NCBI GenBank assembly: GCA_037953745.1
Contig: JBAKBP010006575.1
Span: forward strand, 44,952-108,951
Source of the DNA: Lithodes maja
Taxonomy: Eukaryota; Arthropoda; Malacostraca; Decapoda; Lithodidae
DNA: 64,000 bases
Direction: 5' to 3'
Below, piece after piece: positions 10,905-21,586 of this stretch (within the stretch, counting starts at the first letter, position 1; each line of letters opens with the position of its first letter). Position numbers and translations under genes: made by a program. Under the pieces are notes generated by a model, which searched no databases, was not told where the DNA came from, and saw only the letters and a list, made by a program, of their open reading frames with translations.

Positions 10905-11437
10905 TGTCCTCACAACTCAGTGTCCTCAACTTAAATGCTTCTTCTGAAATCACTGTGTTGGGTGATTTTAATGTCCATAATGTTGAATGGCTCACTCATT
11001 CAGCCAGGACTGATGATGCTGGTCTTGAATGTGAGCTATTTGCAGACTCATTTAATCTCACTCAACTAGTCAACCAACCCACCCGTGTACCAGATAATCC
11101 TAATCATAATTCCCACCTACTGGACTTATTTTTAACAACCAAATCAGAAAATTATGATGTTACAGTGAGGTCTCCGCTTGGATCTTCTGATCACTGTCTG
11201 ATACAGGCCACCTGTCTATCACCTACCACACCTTCCCCCTCTGAACCTGTTTTGGTGACTAAATGGCATTACGATAGGGCAGACTGGGAGGGTCTTAAAG
11301 GTTTCTTTATTGATATTCCCTGGACCTCTTTCTTTTCTAATGATGCACACACCACCTTCAGCAACATACAAGATTTTGTAAAAATTGGAATGGAAACTTT
11401 TATTCCTCATCAAAAGTACAGTAAAAGATCTAATTAA
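10905..11437 (+). pseudogene. LINE endonuclease C-terminal half
   Basis: Readable motifs are VLGDFNVHNVEW and SPLGSSDHCLI, the conserved GDFN and SDH blocks of the apurinic-like (APE) endonuclease. The N-terminal half with the other catalytic residues is missing through 5' truncation. A stop at 11435-11437 and a frameshift separate it from the RT part. The stretch 11438-11885 still reads as linker in another frame. Confidence 0.7.
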
Positions 11438-11885
11438 CCTAAATGTTTTGACCATAATTGTGCTAGAGTAACTGAACAAAAAGCAATAGCCTACAATGCA
11501 TACACAAGATCAAAAACACATGAAGCCTTTAATTACTTTAGAAACATCAGCAATCATGCCAAAACTGTATTAAACCTAACTAAATCAAACTTTCTCCACA
11601 AGCAGGCAAATAAACTTATAAATAATCCAAATGATAAAAAAATATTTTGGTCTACTCTTAACTCATTCAAATCTAACTTCACTACTGCTTCATCCATTCC
11701 ACCATTAAAATCTCCGACTGGCAATCTTGTAAGTGACCCACGAGGTAAAGCTAACCTTCTTGTGGATATTTTCTCCACCAACTCCACCTTAGATGAAATA
11801 AATCAAGATATCCCTGTACTTAATTTTAATTCGCCTGAAATTCCCTCACTTAATTAAGATCCACACCAGACATGTCAAAACTATT

Positions 11886-13046
11886 TTGCAGAATCTCTCA
11901 GTAGATAAGGCTCCTGGTCCAGATGAAATTCCTCCAATAGTACTTAAGAATTGCTCCTTGGTGCTCGCTCCTGTATTGGCAAAACATTTCCGTCTGTGTA
12001 CTCATACCTCATGCTTCCCAGTACCCTGGAAAGAAGCAAACATCCATCCAGTTCCTAAAAAAGGTGCCTCTTCAGATCCATCGAACTACAGACCAATAGC
12101 TATAACTTCCATTCTTGGTAAAGTCTTTGAAATTATATTAAATAATCACACAATTAAGCATCTTGAGAATAATAAATTAATCAGTGATAGGCAATATGGT
12201 TTTAGACGATGTCGATCAACTGCAGACATTCTTTGCCTTCTTACGCATCAAATCAACCAAGCTACAGTCCAACATGGTAAAACACATACAATAGCACTGG
12301 ATATATCAAAGGCATTTGATAGAGTCTGGCATCAATCTTTATTGTCGAAGATGTCACACTACGGCCTTGCATCATTAGTTCCACTAATTTCTTCTTATCT
12401 TCATAACAGAAAAATATGTGTAATGGTAGATGGCCTTTATTCTCAATTTCACTCAATAAATGCTGGTGTTCCCCAGGGATCAGTTTTGGACCCAACTCTG
12501 TTCCTCATTCATATCAATGATCTCATATCTACCACTCATATTCCAATACATTCCTATGCAGATGACTCAACACTCCACAGTTCCTTCACATTTACCAATT
12601 CTTTCACCCAATCCGATCTTATAAATTCAAAAATAAACACTGCAATTTCTCTGAACCAGGACCTTTCTAGAATTAATGAATGGGGACAAAAGAATCTAGT
12701 TTCCTTTAATGCACAGAAAACCAAGTACGTTCAATTTTCTAACCGGCAGAATCTCACTGACTCCCATATATTTGTTAATGATGTAAATATTCCCACTTCC
12801 GCTAGTATTGACATTCTCGGTGTAACATTAACTACTAACTTGAGCTGGACACATTATGTTAGAAGCATTGCTAAGAATGCCTCTAAAAAACTGGGACTCC
12901 TGTACAGAGTTCGAGAATTCTTCACTGACGAGCAGTTGGCCGTAATATATAAAAGTCATGTGCGTTCTCAGATGGATTACTGTTCACCTCTGTGGAGTGG
13001 AAGTGGGAGTGGTTGCATTAAGGCAGTTGGACAAAATTCAAAATAA
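11886..13046 (+). pseudogene. LINE reverse transcriptase
   Basis: RT blocks in order are DKAPGPDEIPP, NYRPIAITSILGKVFE, QYGFRRCRSTADIL, ALDISKAFDRVWH, GVPQGSVL and the catalytic YADD at 12554-12565. The usual GPxLF after QGSVL reads DPTLF. The catalytic motifs look intact, but the ORF is separated by frameshifts from the endonuclease and from the C-terminus, so this copy is dead. Confidence 0.85.
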
Positions 13047-13390
13047 AGCTATTAGATTAATCAATAACCCTGCAATCACACAGGACCTTCCTTCATTATC
13101 CATACGAAGAAACGTTGCATCCCTTGCATTATTCTACAGATATTTTCACAGCAATTGTTCCGAGGAACTTGCTTCAATTGTGCTGCCTCTCCACATCTTT
13201 CCCCGTAGAACTAGGGCAGCTGAGAGTGCCCATGAATTTACACTTTCTCCTCCACAATGCAGAACTTCTGCTTATCAAAATTAATTTATCCCTAGAACTA
13301 ATACTCTTTGGAATTCACTTCCCTCGAGTTGCTTTCCACAAACTTACAATCTACAAAAGTTTAAATCCAGTTGTTACAAACATTTTATGA
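13047..13390 (+). pseudogene. LINE ORF2 C-terminal domain
   Basis: After a frameshift the sequence reads on through KIQNKAIRLI and ESAHEF to NTLWNSLPSS and a final KHFM, as in jockey-type C-termini. Two overlapping frames carry the pieces, so there are further indels. Confidence 0.65.
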
Positions 13391-13458
13391 ATGGAGGATG
13401 CCTTTAGGCACATGGACGTTTTTGTTTTATTTGTGTGTTTCCTTCCTCCGTTCATTGT

Positions 13459-13491
<33 letters not shown>

Positions 13492-13795
13492 TGGATGATA
13501 ATCAAATTAGAGTGTAAATAATAAGTGTAAATAAAATTATCCTTATATGCATATTAAAAACCCCCATAAAGGATTAATATTATAGAGTGTATAGGCCTAC
13601 GCTATTAGGCATTTCAGTCAATGTTTGTCACTCATGAAAATCTCTGGAGTTGCCGCTAAGATGTGTGGATGCGTCGATCGCAGGTTTTACAGGTGTAACT
13701 GTATTGTGTGTTATGATTATACTGCAGTAATAAATCGGGGGTGTATTAGCTAGCTATGAGTGCTTAATGAATATCACTTTCTGTAATATCAAAAA
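13492..13795. other. AT-rich spacer
   Basis: It lies between the poly(A) tail of one LINE and the 3' end of the next. Nothing recognisable was seen. Confidence 0.5.
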
Positions 13796-16590
13796 GAGTA
13801 CAAAGGAGTACAAAGGAAATCAAGCAACAACAGGTCTAGTGACCCTTCTAGGCTGCTTGTCCTCCAAAACACTGAGGATCAAGTGTCCAAACAGTGGTTT
13901 AGAGTGGGTAAGGGAACATTGGAAAGGGAACTACTGCCCTAGAACTAATGTCCGTGGCAGGATTAGGAAGTTAGTAGGGGACAGATGGGTTAGTAAATGA
14001 GGGGGGTATACAATAAAGTTATTCATTTACAAACGCAGTCAGTCGCGGGTTTGATGCGAGATATTTGTCTAAGCGGAGTTTAAATGAATCAACGGTGCTG
14101 CAGTCTATAACGTCTCGGGGAAGCCCATTCCACAAGTTGACAACTCGATTGAAGAAGAAATTCTTAGATTCGTGTGAGTTAAAAGATTTACCAATAATTT
14201 TGCAACCGTTTCCCCGCGTGTAATTAGATTGGTCGATAGTGAAGTACTTACTACAGTTCATATTGTCGATGCCTTTGATGATTTTGAACACTTGAATTAA
14301 GTCGCCTCTTAATCTGCGCTGGGTTAATGGAAATAGATTTAATTCTCTAAGACGCTCTTCGTATGGTTTGTTCTTTAGGCTAGGTATCATTTTGGTAACT
14401 CTACGTTGAACTCGTTCTAGCTTGTTTATATCTTTTTGGTAATAAGGGCACCAGGATTGAACGCAGTATTCCAGAAGAGGGCGGACTAAGGAATTGTAAA
14501 GGGTTAGGATAACATCTTTGGATTTATGCTCAAATGACCTGCCTATAAAGCCAATTATTTTGTTTGCCTTCTTAACAACTTCTGAACATTGTTGACTCGG
14601 TTTTAGGTTACTCGATATTGTTACTCCCAGATCGGTTTCTTTGTTTACATTCTTAAGCTGAGTGCCATTCATCGAATAGTTTGCTTTCTCATTTAGGTAT
14701 CCGATATGTAGTACTTTACATTTATCCGCATTGAAACTCATTTGCCAAATTTGGGCCCAACATGACAATTTATCTAGATTGTGTTGCATATCGTCAACTT
14801 GTTCTTTTGAGAGTACGCTATTTGCAATTTTTGTATCGTCAGCAAATTTCGAGACTGTACAGGTGAGACCCTCATCTATGTCGTTGATGTAAATTAGAAA
14901 GAGAATTGGTCCTAGTACCGATCCCTGGGGTACCCCACTACTTACATTGGTCCATTTAGATGCCTTACCGTTTATGACAACTCTTTGCTTTCTGTCGCTG
15001 AGCCAATTTTCTATCCATTTCAACACACCGTCTTGTATTCCATGCGCTTTTAGTTTTAGCAGTAAACGTTTGTGGGGAACTTTGTCAAAGGCCTTTTGAA
15101 AATCAAGGTATATAATATCTACAGCTTTACTCTCATCGTAGAGGTTGAAGATATCGTGGAAGAAGTCTAAGAGGTTTGTTAAACAGGAACGTTTTTTACG
15201 AAAGCCTTGTTGAGTATCTTTAAGTAAGTTATTTGCCTCTAAGTGATTTACGAGTCCGTCTCTTATGACCGTTTCTAGCATTTTACATACAATTGAGGTT
15301 AAGCTAATTGGACGATAGTTACTGGGTAGGGATTTGCTGCCTTTTTTGAATATCGGTGTTATGTTGGCTAGCTTCCACTGATCAGGCATAGTCCCAGACT
15401 GCAAGGATTCATTGAATAGCAATGTCAGTGGTTTGGAGAGCTCATCCTTAGCTTCCTTTAGAACTCTAGGTGAGATTGTATCAGGTCCAGGCGTTTTATT
15501 TACCTTGAGTTTATCTAAACAATTCAATACTTCTCTCTCTGTAACGGTGATATTACTTAGAACATCTGAATTATCAATCTGAATCGGCGATGGTGTAGGG
15601 ATATCACTGAGGTCTTCGGTTGTAAAAACTGATGCAAAGAAGGTATTGAGGGCATTACTCATTTGTACTTCGTCTTTGGTGTATTCTCCATTTTCATCGA
15701 CTAACGGTCCAACAGTTGAAGTAACTACTTTTTTCTTTCTGATATAACTATAGAATTCTTTCGGGTTTGTTTTACTTTGATTCGCAACATGTAACTCCAG
15801 GGTCTTTTTACTTTGCTTAATTAACTTTTTGGCTTTGCGTCGTAGCTCTACAAATTTCACCCGTTCTTCGTCATTTTGTGAGGATTTTAATCTATCATTA
15901 GCAAATTTTTTAGCAAGCAGACAGTCTGAAATATCTTTATTCCACCATTTGGGCTTATCATTTTGGCCTGGACGCCGTATTTTCGATGGTATGCAGTCTT
16001 GCACTGCCTTAAGGTAAGTGGTTGTGAAACACTCCCAAGATGTATTTATGTCGTTATTGTTAGTCAGAAAGCTCCAGTCAGTTTCTTTAAGTTTTGATTT
16101 AAGTTTATGAAAATTTGCTTTCTTGAAATTAGGGACTTTCTCAATGCTGCTATTTGATTTGTTACTCGTAAACTTTAAAGTGAAAGTTATCGTACGATGG
16201 TCGCTGTTACTGAATTCATCACCAACATTCAAATTCTCTATTAATTCTTCTTTTGTTGCGAGTACAAGGTCAAGCACATTATTACCACGGGTCGGAGATT
16301 GTACAAATTGAAAAAGTGAACTCTCTTGCAAGTTAGCATAGAGGTCGTGTCCAGAGTGTGAAGTAAGAATATCGCCCCATTTAGTCACGGGTAAGTTGAA
16401 ATCGCCAAGAATTACGGTATCTTGTATGTTAGTTATTTCTGCAATTTGTTCATAAATTTCACTGTCAGTTTGCACTGATTGAGATGGGGGTCTGTATAAT
16501 AAAGCAAGTGTTATTTTAGTTCCTCGTTTATTATTTAATAGTACGTAAGATATGTCTATATTCGCAAAATATGTGTACAAGTGTACAAGT
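13796..16590 (-). mobile_element. CR1-like LINE, copy 1 (5'-truncated)
   Basis: The 3' end is marked by a short tandem repeat (GAGTACAAAG on the plus strand, twice), as CR1-type LINEs end in short repeats and not in poly(A). Similarity to CR1 copy 2 (21369-26446) runs until about 16590 and then stops, so this copy lost ORF1 and the start of ORF2. I could not find a clear target duplication. Identity between the copies is high by eye, about 95%. Confidence 0.8.
14019..16580 (-). CDS. CR1-like ORF2: endonuclease (partial) and reverse transcriptase
   Basis: An open frame of 853 codons starts by chance at the truncation point, since the first dozen residues are flanking sequence. The endonuclease is present from the RPPSQSVQ region through ILGDFNLPVTKWGD and NSDHRTITF. 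RT blocks are NKTPGPDTISPRVL, SNYRPISLTSIVCKMLE, QQGFRKKRSCLTNL, YLDFQKAFDKVPHKRL, GVPQGSVLGPILF and FADD (near 14840). The C-terminus ends LRLDKYLASNPR. The frame has no stop from the EN half to its natural end, so it decayed little after insertion. Without its 5' end it cannot be autonomous. Confidence 0.85.
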   Translation of the reverse strand: MYTYFANIDISYVLLNNKRGTKITLALLYRPPSQSVQTDSEIYEQIAEITNIQDTVILGDFNLPVTKWGDILTSHSGHDLYANLQESSLFQFVQSPTRGNNVLDLVLATKEELIENLNVGDEFSNSDHRTITFTLKFTSNKSNSSIEKVPNFKKANFHKLKSKLKETDWSFLTNNNDINTSWECFTTTYLKAVQDCIPSKIRRPGQNDKPKWWNKDISDCLLAKKFANDRLKSSQNDEERVKFVELRRKAKKLIKQSKKTLELHVANQSKTNPKEFYSYIRKKKVVTSTVGPLVDENGEYTKDEVQMSNALNTFFASVFTTEDLSDIPTPSPIQIDNSDVLSNITVTEREVLNCLDKLKVNKTPGPDTISPRVLKEAKDELSKPLTLLFNESLQSGTMPDQWKLANITPIFKKGSKSLPSNYRPISLTSIVCKMLETVIRDGLVNHLEANNLLKDTQQGFRKKRSCLTNLLDFFHDIFNLYDESKAVDIIYLDFQKAFDKVPHKRLLLKLKAHGIQDGVLKWIENWLSDRKQRVVINGKASKWTNVSSGVPQGSVLGPILFLIYINDIDEGLTCTVSKFADDTKIANSVLSKEQVDDMQHNLDKLSCWAQIWQMSFNADKCKVLHIGYLNEKANYSMNGTQLKNVNKETDLGVTISSNLKPSQQCSEVVKKANKIIGFIGRSFEHKSKDVILTLYNSLVRPLLEYCVQSWCPYYQKDINKLERVQRRVTKMIPSLKNKPYEERLRELNLFPLTQRRLRGDLIQVFKIIKGIDNMNCSKYFTIDQSNYTRGNGCKIIGKSFNSHESKNFFFNRVVNLWNGLPRDVIDCSTVDSFKLRLDKYLASNPRLTAFVNE

Positions 16591-16935
16591 GTGTACAGTC
16601 AATTTCACATTTTTGGCGTTTGAGAAATTGATTAATTGGTTAACTATATGTGAGGGTTGAAAGGTGGGTGTAAATATAGTTAAACACAAATGAATGTACA
16701 ATTATGAATACTTTTACATCGCAATGTGAAGTGCAGGTTTTATAATCGTAGTTAAGCTAGTAATTATAAACTTGTCTTATATGAGTTTGTAAATACAGAA
16801 AATAATTAAACAAACATCGCATACAACTAAATTAAATCTATATAATGGATATCAAAATTTGGATCGAAGACGTACATCATACACAATCACATAGAAATCG
16901 TGAGTGGTTCCTTAGTTTAGAGCAAAATTAGAGAG

Positions 16936-17148
16936 TTAGATGCAAAAGAGGTTTGGAGTTACTTCATTCTGGAATATCTGTGTATCCAATGTGTAATCCA
17001 CAACAATATTATTTACACCTCTAGATCTGAGATTATATTGGTGGGTCCTAGTGTTAGGATCGTGCTTGGTAAGTGTCATAGTGTGAACATAACAGGTCGG
17101 TTGGTGTGGTGTATGTTCATAGTATGTTTCTCTCTCAATTTCTTCTAG
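16936..17148 (-). other. 70-codon in-frame extension after a UGA stop
   Basis: Beyond the UGA at 17149-17151 the same frame stays open to a TAA at 16936-16938. The extension contains HQYNLRSRG. YNLRS-like motifs are common near the ends of LTR-element polyproteins. The stop context reads UGA CUA G, the strongest known readthrough context in animals. Use of readthrough here is inference, as the element is otherwise decayed. Confidence 0.4.
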
Positions 17149-18135
17149 TCAAACCATTTCACTTTTATGGATAGAAACGTTAAAAAAAGTTGTTTGTGTG
17201 TTATCAGCTACATCAGTGAAATTTAATGGAAATATATCAGCGTCTGTGAGTTTAGTTCCTTTCTTTAGGTGTACTGGGAAATCAGTGTAATTCATGATTT
17301 TTGTTTCAAATTCATGGTTTTTGCTTTCATGAAGGGCTCCATTGATAAGAATACCTTTGATGCAACAGGTGTCCGAGAGGGTAACAATACTTAGCCTTTC
17401 AAAGTTTTTAGGTGTTTCATTCACGTAGACTGATACTTTGCTAAGTGATTTAGGTTTAATGCTAGTGTCACAGTCTAATATCTCATCAGAAGTGACGCCA
17501 TGAGTGGTGGAATTTAGAATTTTATTTTCCTCACTGAGTAGCGTTTTGATTGGGCGTCGAAGTGAGTTTGGTGTTACTTTGAACTCTGTCTTACGTTTGT
17601 GGTGTTTAGCATGGTGTATATAACTCTTTTCCTGGGTACTCTGTACGCACTTCACATTATCTCCTTGTAAACCCCCAATGAGAACTTGATCCATGTGTGT
17701 TATGATAACAAGTTTCACTTTTGACATAGCTTCTAAACCCAGAAGCATGTCGGTGTTTGTTGGGAGTTTAGAGATTACATAGAATGGTAGATTAGCTGTG
17801 TGCACTTCTGTGAATTATATGGAAAGGGTAACCTTAGATAAGGTTTCTAGTTGGTCTCCACTCACAGACTTAATCTCGATATCTGGGTAAGATTCTTCGA
17901 GGTTAAAGTCTTTCAAGCTTTTGAATTTAGCAAGGCTTATGAGGTTTACTGGAGAATCAGTGTCAAGGAATAGTTCTATATCATGAATACCACACTTGGC
18001 AGGTAACGTGAATGCATTTTCATTAACACTGTTAATTCTGATAGTTCTACGTTCAGGTGTTTGGCAGGATGCATTTGTTAGCCCAGAGGAGTGTTTTTGT
18101 GTAGTGATACTTCTCTTGGCACCTACTCTTCCCAC
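17149..18135 (-). pseudogene. Retropepsin-like domain of decayed gag-protease element
   Basis: FLDTDSPVNLISL matches the active-site strand of retroviral-type aspartic proteases, but the third residue of the DTG triad is Asp in place of Gly. NTDMLLGLEAM downstream resembles the ILLG strand. One TAA at 17815-17817 interrupts an otherwise single frame. It follows the zinc-knuckle gag part after a frameshift. Confidence 0.6.
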
Positions 18136-19480
18136 GAATTTGTCGTGGAGGAAGTGGTATCAGTTTGGCTGGGAGTAGTGTTTGTGCTAGCAACTGTGTT
18201 GTTGTGTGTTCTACCATTTTGAGTGTTTCCTTTGTGATTTTTCTACAGCAGAACTTAGTCCAGTGTTCATGTTTCTTACAGGTTCTGCAATAAGGCTCTT
18301 TATTCTCGGCCATTTCACGTTCTTCCCTTTCCTTGATGAAGCATTCTGTACTTGTGTGTGATTTGTTACCACAGTAGTAACAAAATATGTTTTGGTTGTG
18401 CCTTGGTTTGTCATGGTGGTAAAGTTTACTTTTGTTGCTTGCTTTCCCTTGGGCCTGAGGTGTAGTATGACTGACTGCGGCTACTGTGTGTGTGTCATTG
18501 GGTTTAGCTTTGGTAACAAATGCTACCTTACTATCCTGAGCTGTTTCCTTACATTTGTCCCGAATCGCATCGACAAAATCAAGCAGTGTGCTATCAGGTG
18601 TAAATGGGATCGTGTGAATTAATCCTTCGATACTCTGTGGGAGTGAATTGGCTAAGAGCATATAGCCAAATAAATTAGCAACCTGGTCAACCGTCATGTA
18701 CACTTGTGACTCTTATTTTATGAGTCCATGACATAACCTTAATTTCATGTTTCATATTCTTGGTAAGGGTGGAGGTTTTGGACACAATTTGGTCTAAGCT
18801 TGTGTTAGGTGTATTGGGTAAGTTTTTGAGAGCCTTAGCAAAGTTGTCTATTGCGGTGAGTGAACCTGAACTTCTGGTCCCAAATTTCTTGATGAACAGC
18901 TGTTTGAGTTGTTGATAAGAACTGCTTTGCATATCCTTATCACTGTTTAAAAGGTAGCCAGTGGCAGTGTCACCTTTGTGTATTCTAGCTCTGAAGATGT
19001 CTATCTTCGAGTGTTCTGTTCAATAACCTCTGCGAGCAATTTCTCCTTTTACGTCAGCAATTACTGTGTAAATGGAGTAAGTAGATTCCTGGCCAGTAAA
19101 TATTCGTGGGGGATTTTGATGAATGGTTTCTAGCACAGGTCTCTGTGTTGAGTTAGTTTCAGGCGAAGGTTGGGGTTTGGGGAACTGCTGGGGTTTTGAT
19201 GAGGTGTGTCTCTGTCTACCATCATTTCCATATTTGTGAAATGCATGATCGTCCCAGTCAGTGTACCAACTACCTGTATAACTAGGGGTTAGTGTAACCA
19301 ACATGGAGGTGATCACTAGTAAGAGGTTTATTCCCTTGCATGTTAAAGGAAACTCTCCTTTGAACAGGACGATCAGTAAGATGTTTAGGCAATGTAAGGG
19401 CCATTTCCTTACCAACAGTGTTTTTGGTAGGAGGTGGAGGACGTTTGTTTAGGGGTGGGAGTGGCAGCGGTGTGGGTGGA
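18053..19480 (-). pseudogene. gag with two CCHC zinc knuckles (fragmented)
   Basis: Three overlapping frames (18053-18703, 18687-18932, 19020-19415) carry a gag protein. The first shows CYYCGNKSHTSTEC and CRTCKKHEHWTKFC, two CCHC knuckles that would bind RNA. Upstream is a helical capsid-like part with SSSYQQLKQLFIKKFG. At least three frameshifts or stops break it. The proline-rich piece next to 19480 continues across the piggyBac insertion into 28309-28614. Confidence 0.65.
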
Positions 19481-19484
19481 TTAA
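19481..19484. repeat. TTAA target site, left side of piggyBac
   Basis: TTAA directly precedes the left terminal repeat. The matching TTAA is at 28309-28312. Confidence 0.85.
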
Positions 19485-19605
19485 CCCTTCCAGCCCGGGC
19501 AGCATTTTAAAATGACAGTGCGTCAGATGGGCCGGAGCCCGGGTGTCCTTTTAAAATCCCTGTGCTTGAAAGCGTGCTTTAAAATTTGCGCGGCCAAATT
19601 TTACT

Positions 19606-21368
19606 TTGCAGGGGCGATCGCAGCGCCACCAAGCCTCAACTACTACCGTTATCAGTTCCTACGTGGCCGCCATAGCGAGTTATATTGAAAAAATTAATTC
19701 CGACGCGTCCGATTCGGTGCAACCTCCCGCACGCCCCACTGCTACCCCGCTCGCAACTTCGACGCCTGTTGCAACCGAGAAGAGAGCTCAACGAAAGAAA
19801 GTGAAGCGTTTGTTGAGTGATAGTGCTATACAGCGAGAACTTTTTGATATTGAAGAGAGCAGTGGCGAAAGCTTGGTGGACAAAGACCAATTTATAAGTG
19901 CAAGCGAAGATGACGATTTCGTTGGCTTTGGAGACGACGATAATGTAGATTTATTTGAGGGGGGAGACAGTAGTGATGATCCTGATGTGGAAGTGTTTCA
20001 GGAAGGTGCTATTGAACTTCCAAGTGTGCTAGAACCTAGGCCTACCCCCTCGCCATCTTTGCTAGGTCAGCCTAGATCTAGCCCTAGCCCAGGACCTTCC
20101 CCTTTGTCTGCCCGTACGCCCTTGAAAGTGGGAAAATATTTTTAAAAACAATCTTTGGTGAAAAGTGCAGCTAAAAAAGCACGCAGGGCAGCAGCAGAAA
20201 AGGCTAGGGAAGCGGAAGACAGTGATAGTGACGCCGACCCTGGTCTAGCAACCACCCGCATTCCTTTGTCCCGACGCCTTGACCCGGGACGCCGCGTGGG
20301 TCACCCACAGCCCTCGGCTTCATCTCTCCTTCAGGATGAGCAAAGGGCCTCTTCAAGTGGTATTAGTAGTGTGCCACAGCCCTCAACACACCGCAGAGCA
20401 TTATTTGATGCGGAGAAGCCCTCGGCTCGCCGCAAAAGGAGCCCAACTCCCGAGGCCGAGGCTCCCATTGTTGAACCTCCCGCAGCCTCCCGCGCCCCAC
20501 GGCGCCGACGCCTGGTCACTTCTTCACCAGAATTGTCTCCTGAAGAGGATGCTGACGACCCCAACATTGCCCCAGATGACCTGACGTTGCCTGAGGAGGA
20601 AGAGGAAGTCCCGACAAGACGAGTTAGAGGGCGAGGTCGTGGACGTGGTCAGCCTGCCGACGCCGCTGCCCCTGAGCATGGGCATGGGCGTGGGCGTGGG
20701 CGTGCAGGGCGTCCGTGTGGCCAAGGGCGTGTGCCAGGGCATCCAGGGCGTGTGCCTGCTGCACCTGCACGTGCTCGAGCATCAGCATCCGACCTGTTTG
20801 TGTGGACAGATGGGGCTGATTTTGAGCCAGATTGTCCTGCCTTTGATGAGGTACAGATGGCTTCCGGGATGTCACCAACATATCCCTGTGGCCCAGATGC
20901 TACCCCCAGTGAGCTTTTCTGTGGCTTCTATGACAATGAAGTCATTGAATACCTCGTCGAGGAGACCAACAACCATGATATCTGTGCCAACTTTCTTGGG
21001 AGGAAGACCAGTGCCAAGATGGTGGCATGGAGAGCTGTCACTGTGGCAGAACTATATGCGTTCTTGGCACTCACAATGCTGATGACACATATCAGGAAGC
21101 ACGCTCTGGCAGACTACTGGATCACTGCCGGCCTCATAACGACTCCAGCATTTGGCAAGTACATGTCCAGGGATAGGTACTTCGACATCCTCTCCTATCT
21201 CCACCTGACAAATAACATGGCAGTCCACCTTCCCGACTCATTATGGAAGATCAGGAAGCTGAATAACATGATACGTCATCGGTTCACCACCTACCTGATT
21301 CCTTTCCAGAAGATGTGCCTCGACGAATCTCTGGTCCTGTTCTGTGGTAGCCTGCACTTCCGACAGTA
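19606..21368 (+). pseudogene. piggyBac transposase, N-terminal part
   Basis: One frame runs from about 19606 to the LINE insertion, broken by a single TAA at 20143-20145. No ATG is clear at the start, so the true start is unsure. It has an acidic and proline-rich N-terminus, then an Arg-Gly-rich stretch near 20620-20720, which may bind nucleic acid. The DDE_Tnp_1_7 domain follows, from FCGFYDNEVIEYLVEETN through the first catalytic Asp in MCLDESLVLF. The reading ends at FRQY, where the LINE was inserted. Confidence 0.85.
21349..21368. repeat. 20-bp target duplication of CR1 copy 2, left
   Basis: The 20 bases starting AGCCTGCACTTCC are repeated exactly at 26447-26466. They lie in the piggyBac transposase codons for the HFRQY region. 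Confidence 0.9.
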
Positions 21369-21586
21369 CAAAGGAGTACAAAGGAAATCAAGCAACAACA
21401 GGTCTAGTGACCCTTCTAGGCTGCTTGTCCTCCAAAACACTGAGGATCAAGTGTCCAAACAGTGATTTAGAGTGGGTAAGGGAACATTGGAAAGGGAACT
21501 ACTGCCATGGAACTAATGTCCGTGGCAGTACTAGGAAGTTAGTAGGGGACATATGGGTTAGTAACTGAGGGGAGGATAAAATCAAG

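Larger units (their letters stand above)
10905..13491 (+). mobile_element. 5'-truncated jockey-like LINE with poly(A) tail
   Basis: ORF2 of a non-LTR retrotransposon begins inside the endonuclease domain and runs through RT to a C-terminal domain. It ends in a 26-base A run (13466-13491). The 5' truncation and poly(A) tail are the usual marks of target-primed reverse transcription. The frame shifts at least twice. Clade is judged from motif style only. Confidence 0.8.

Noticed and set aside
20524..20881. Minus-strand ORFs rich in His, Ala and Pro
   Set aside because: Antisense of the Arg-Gly-rich part of the piggyBac transposase.
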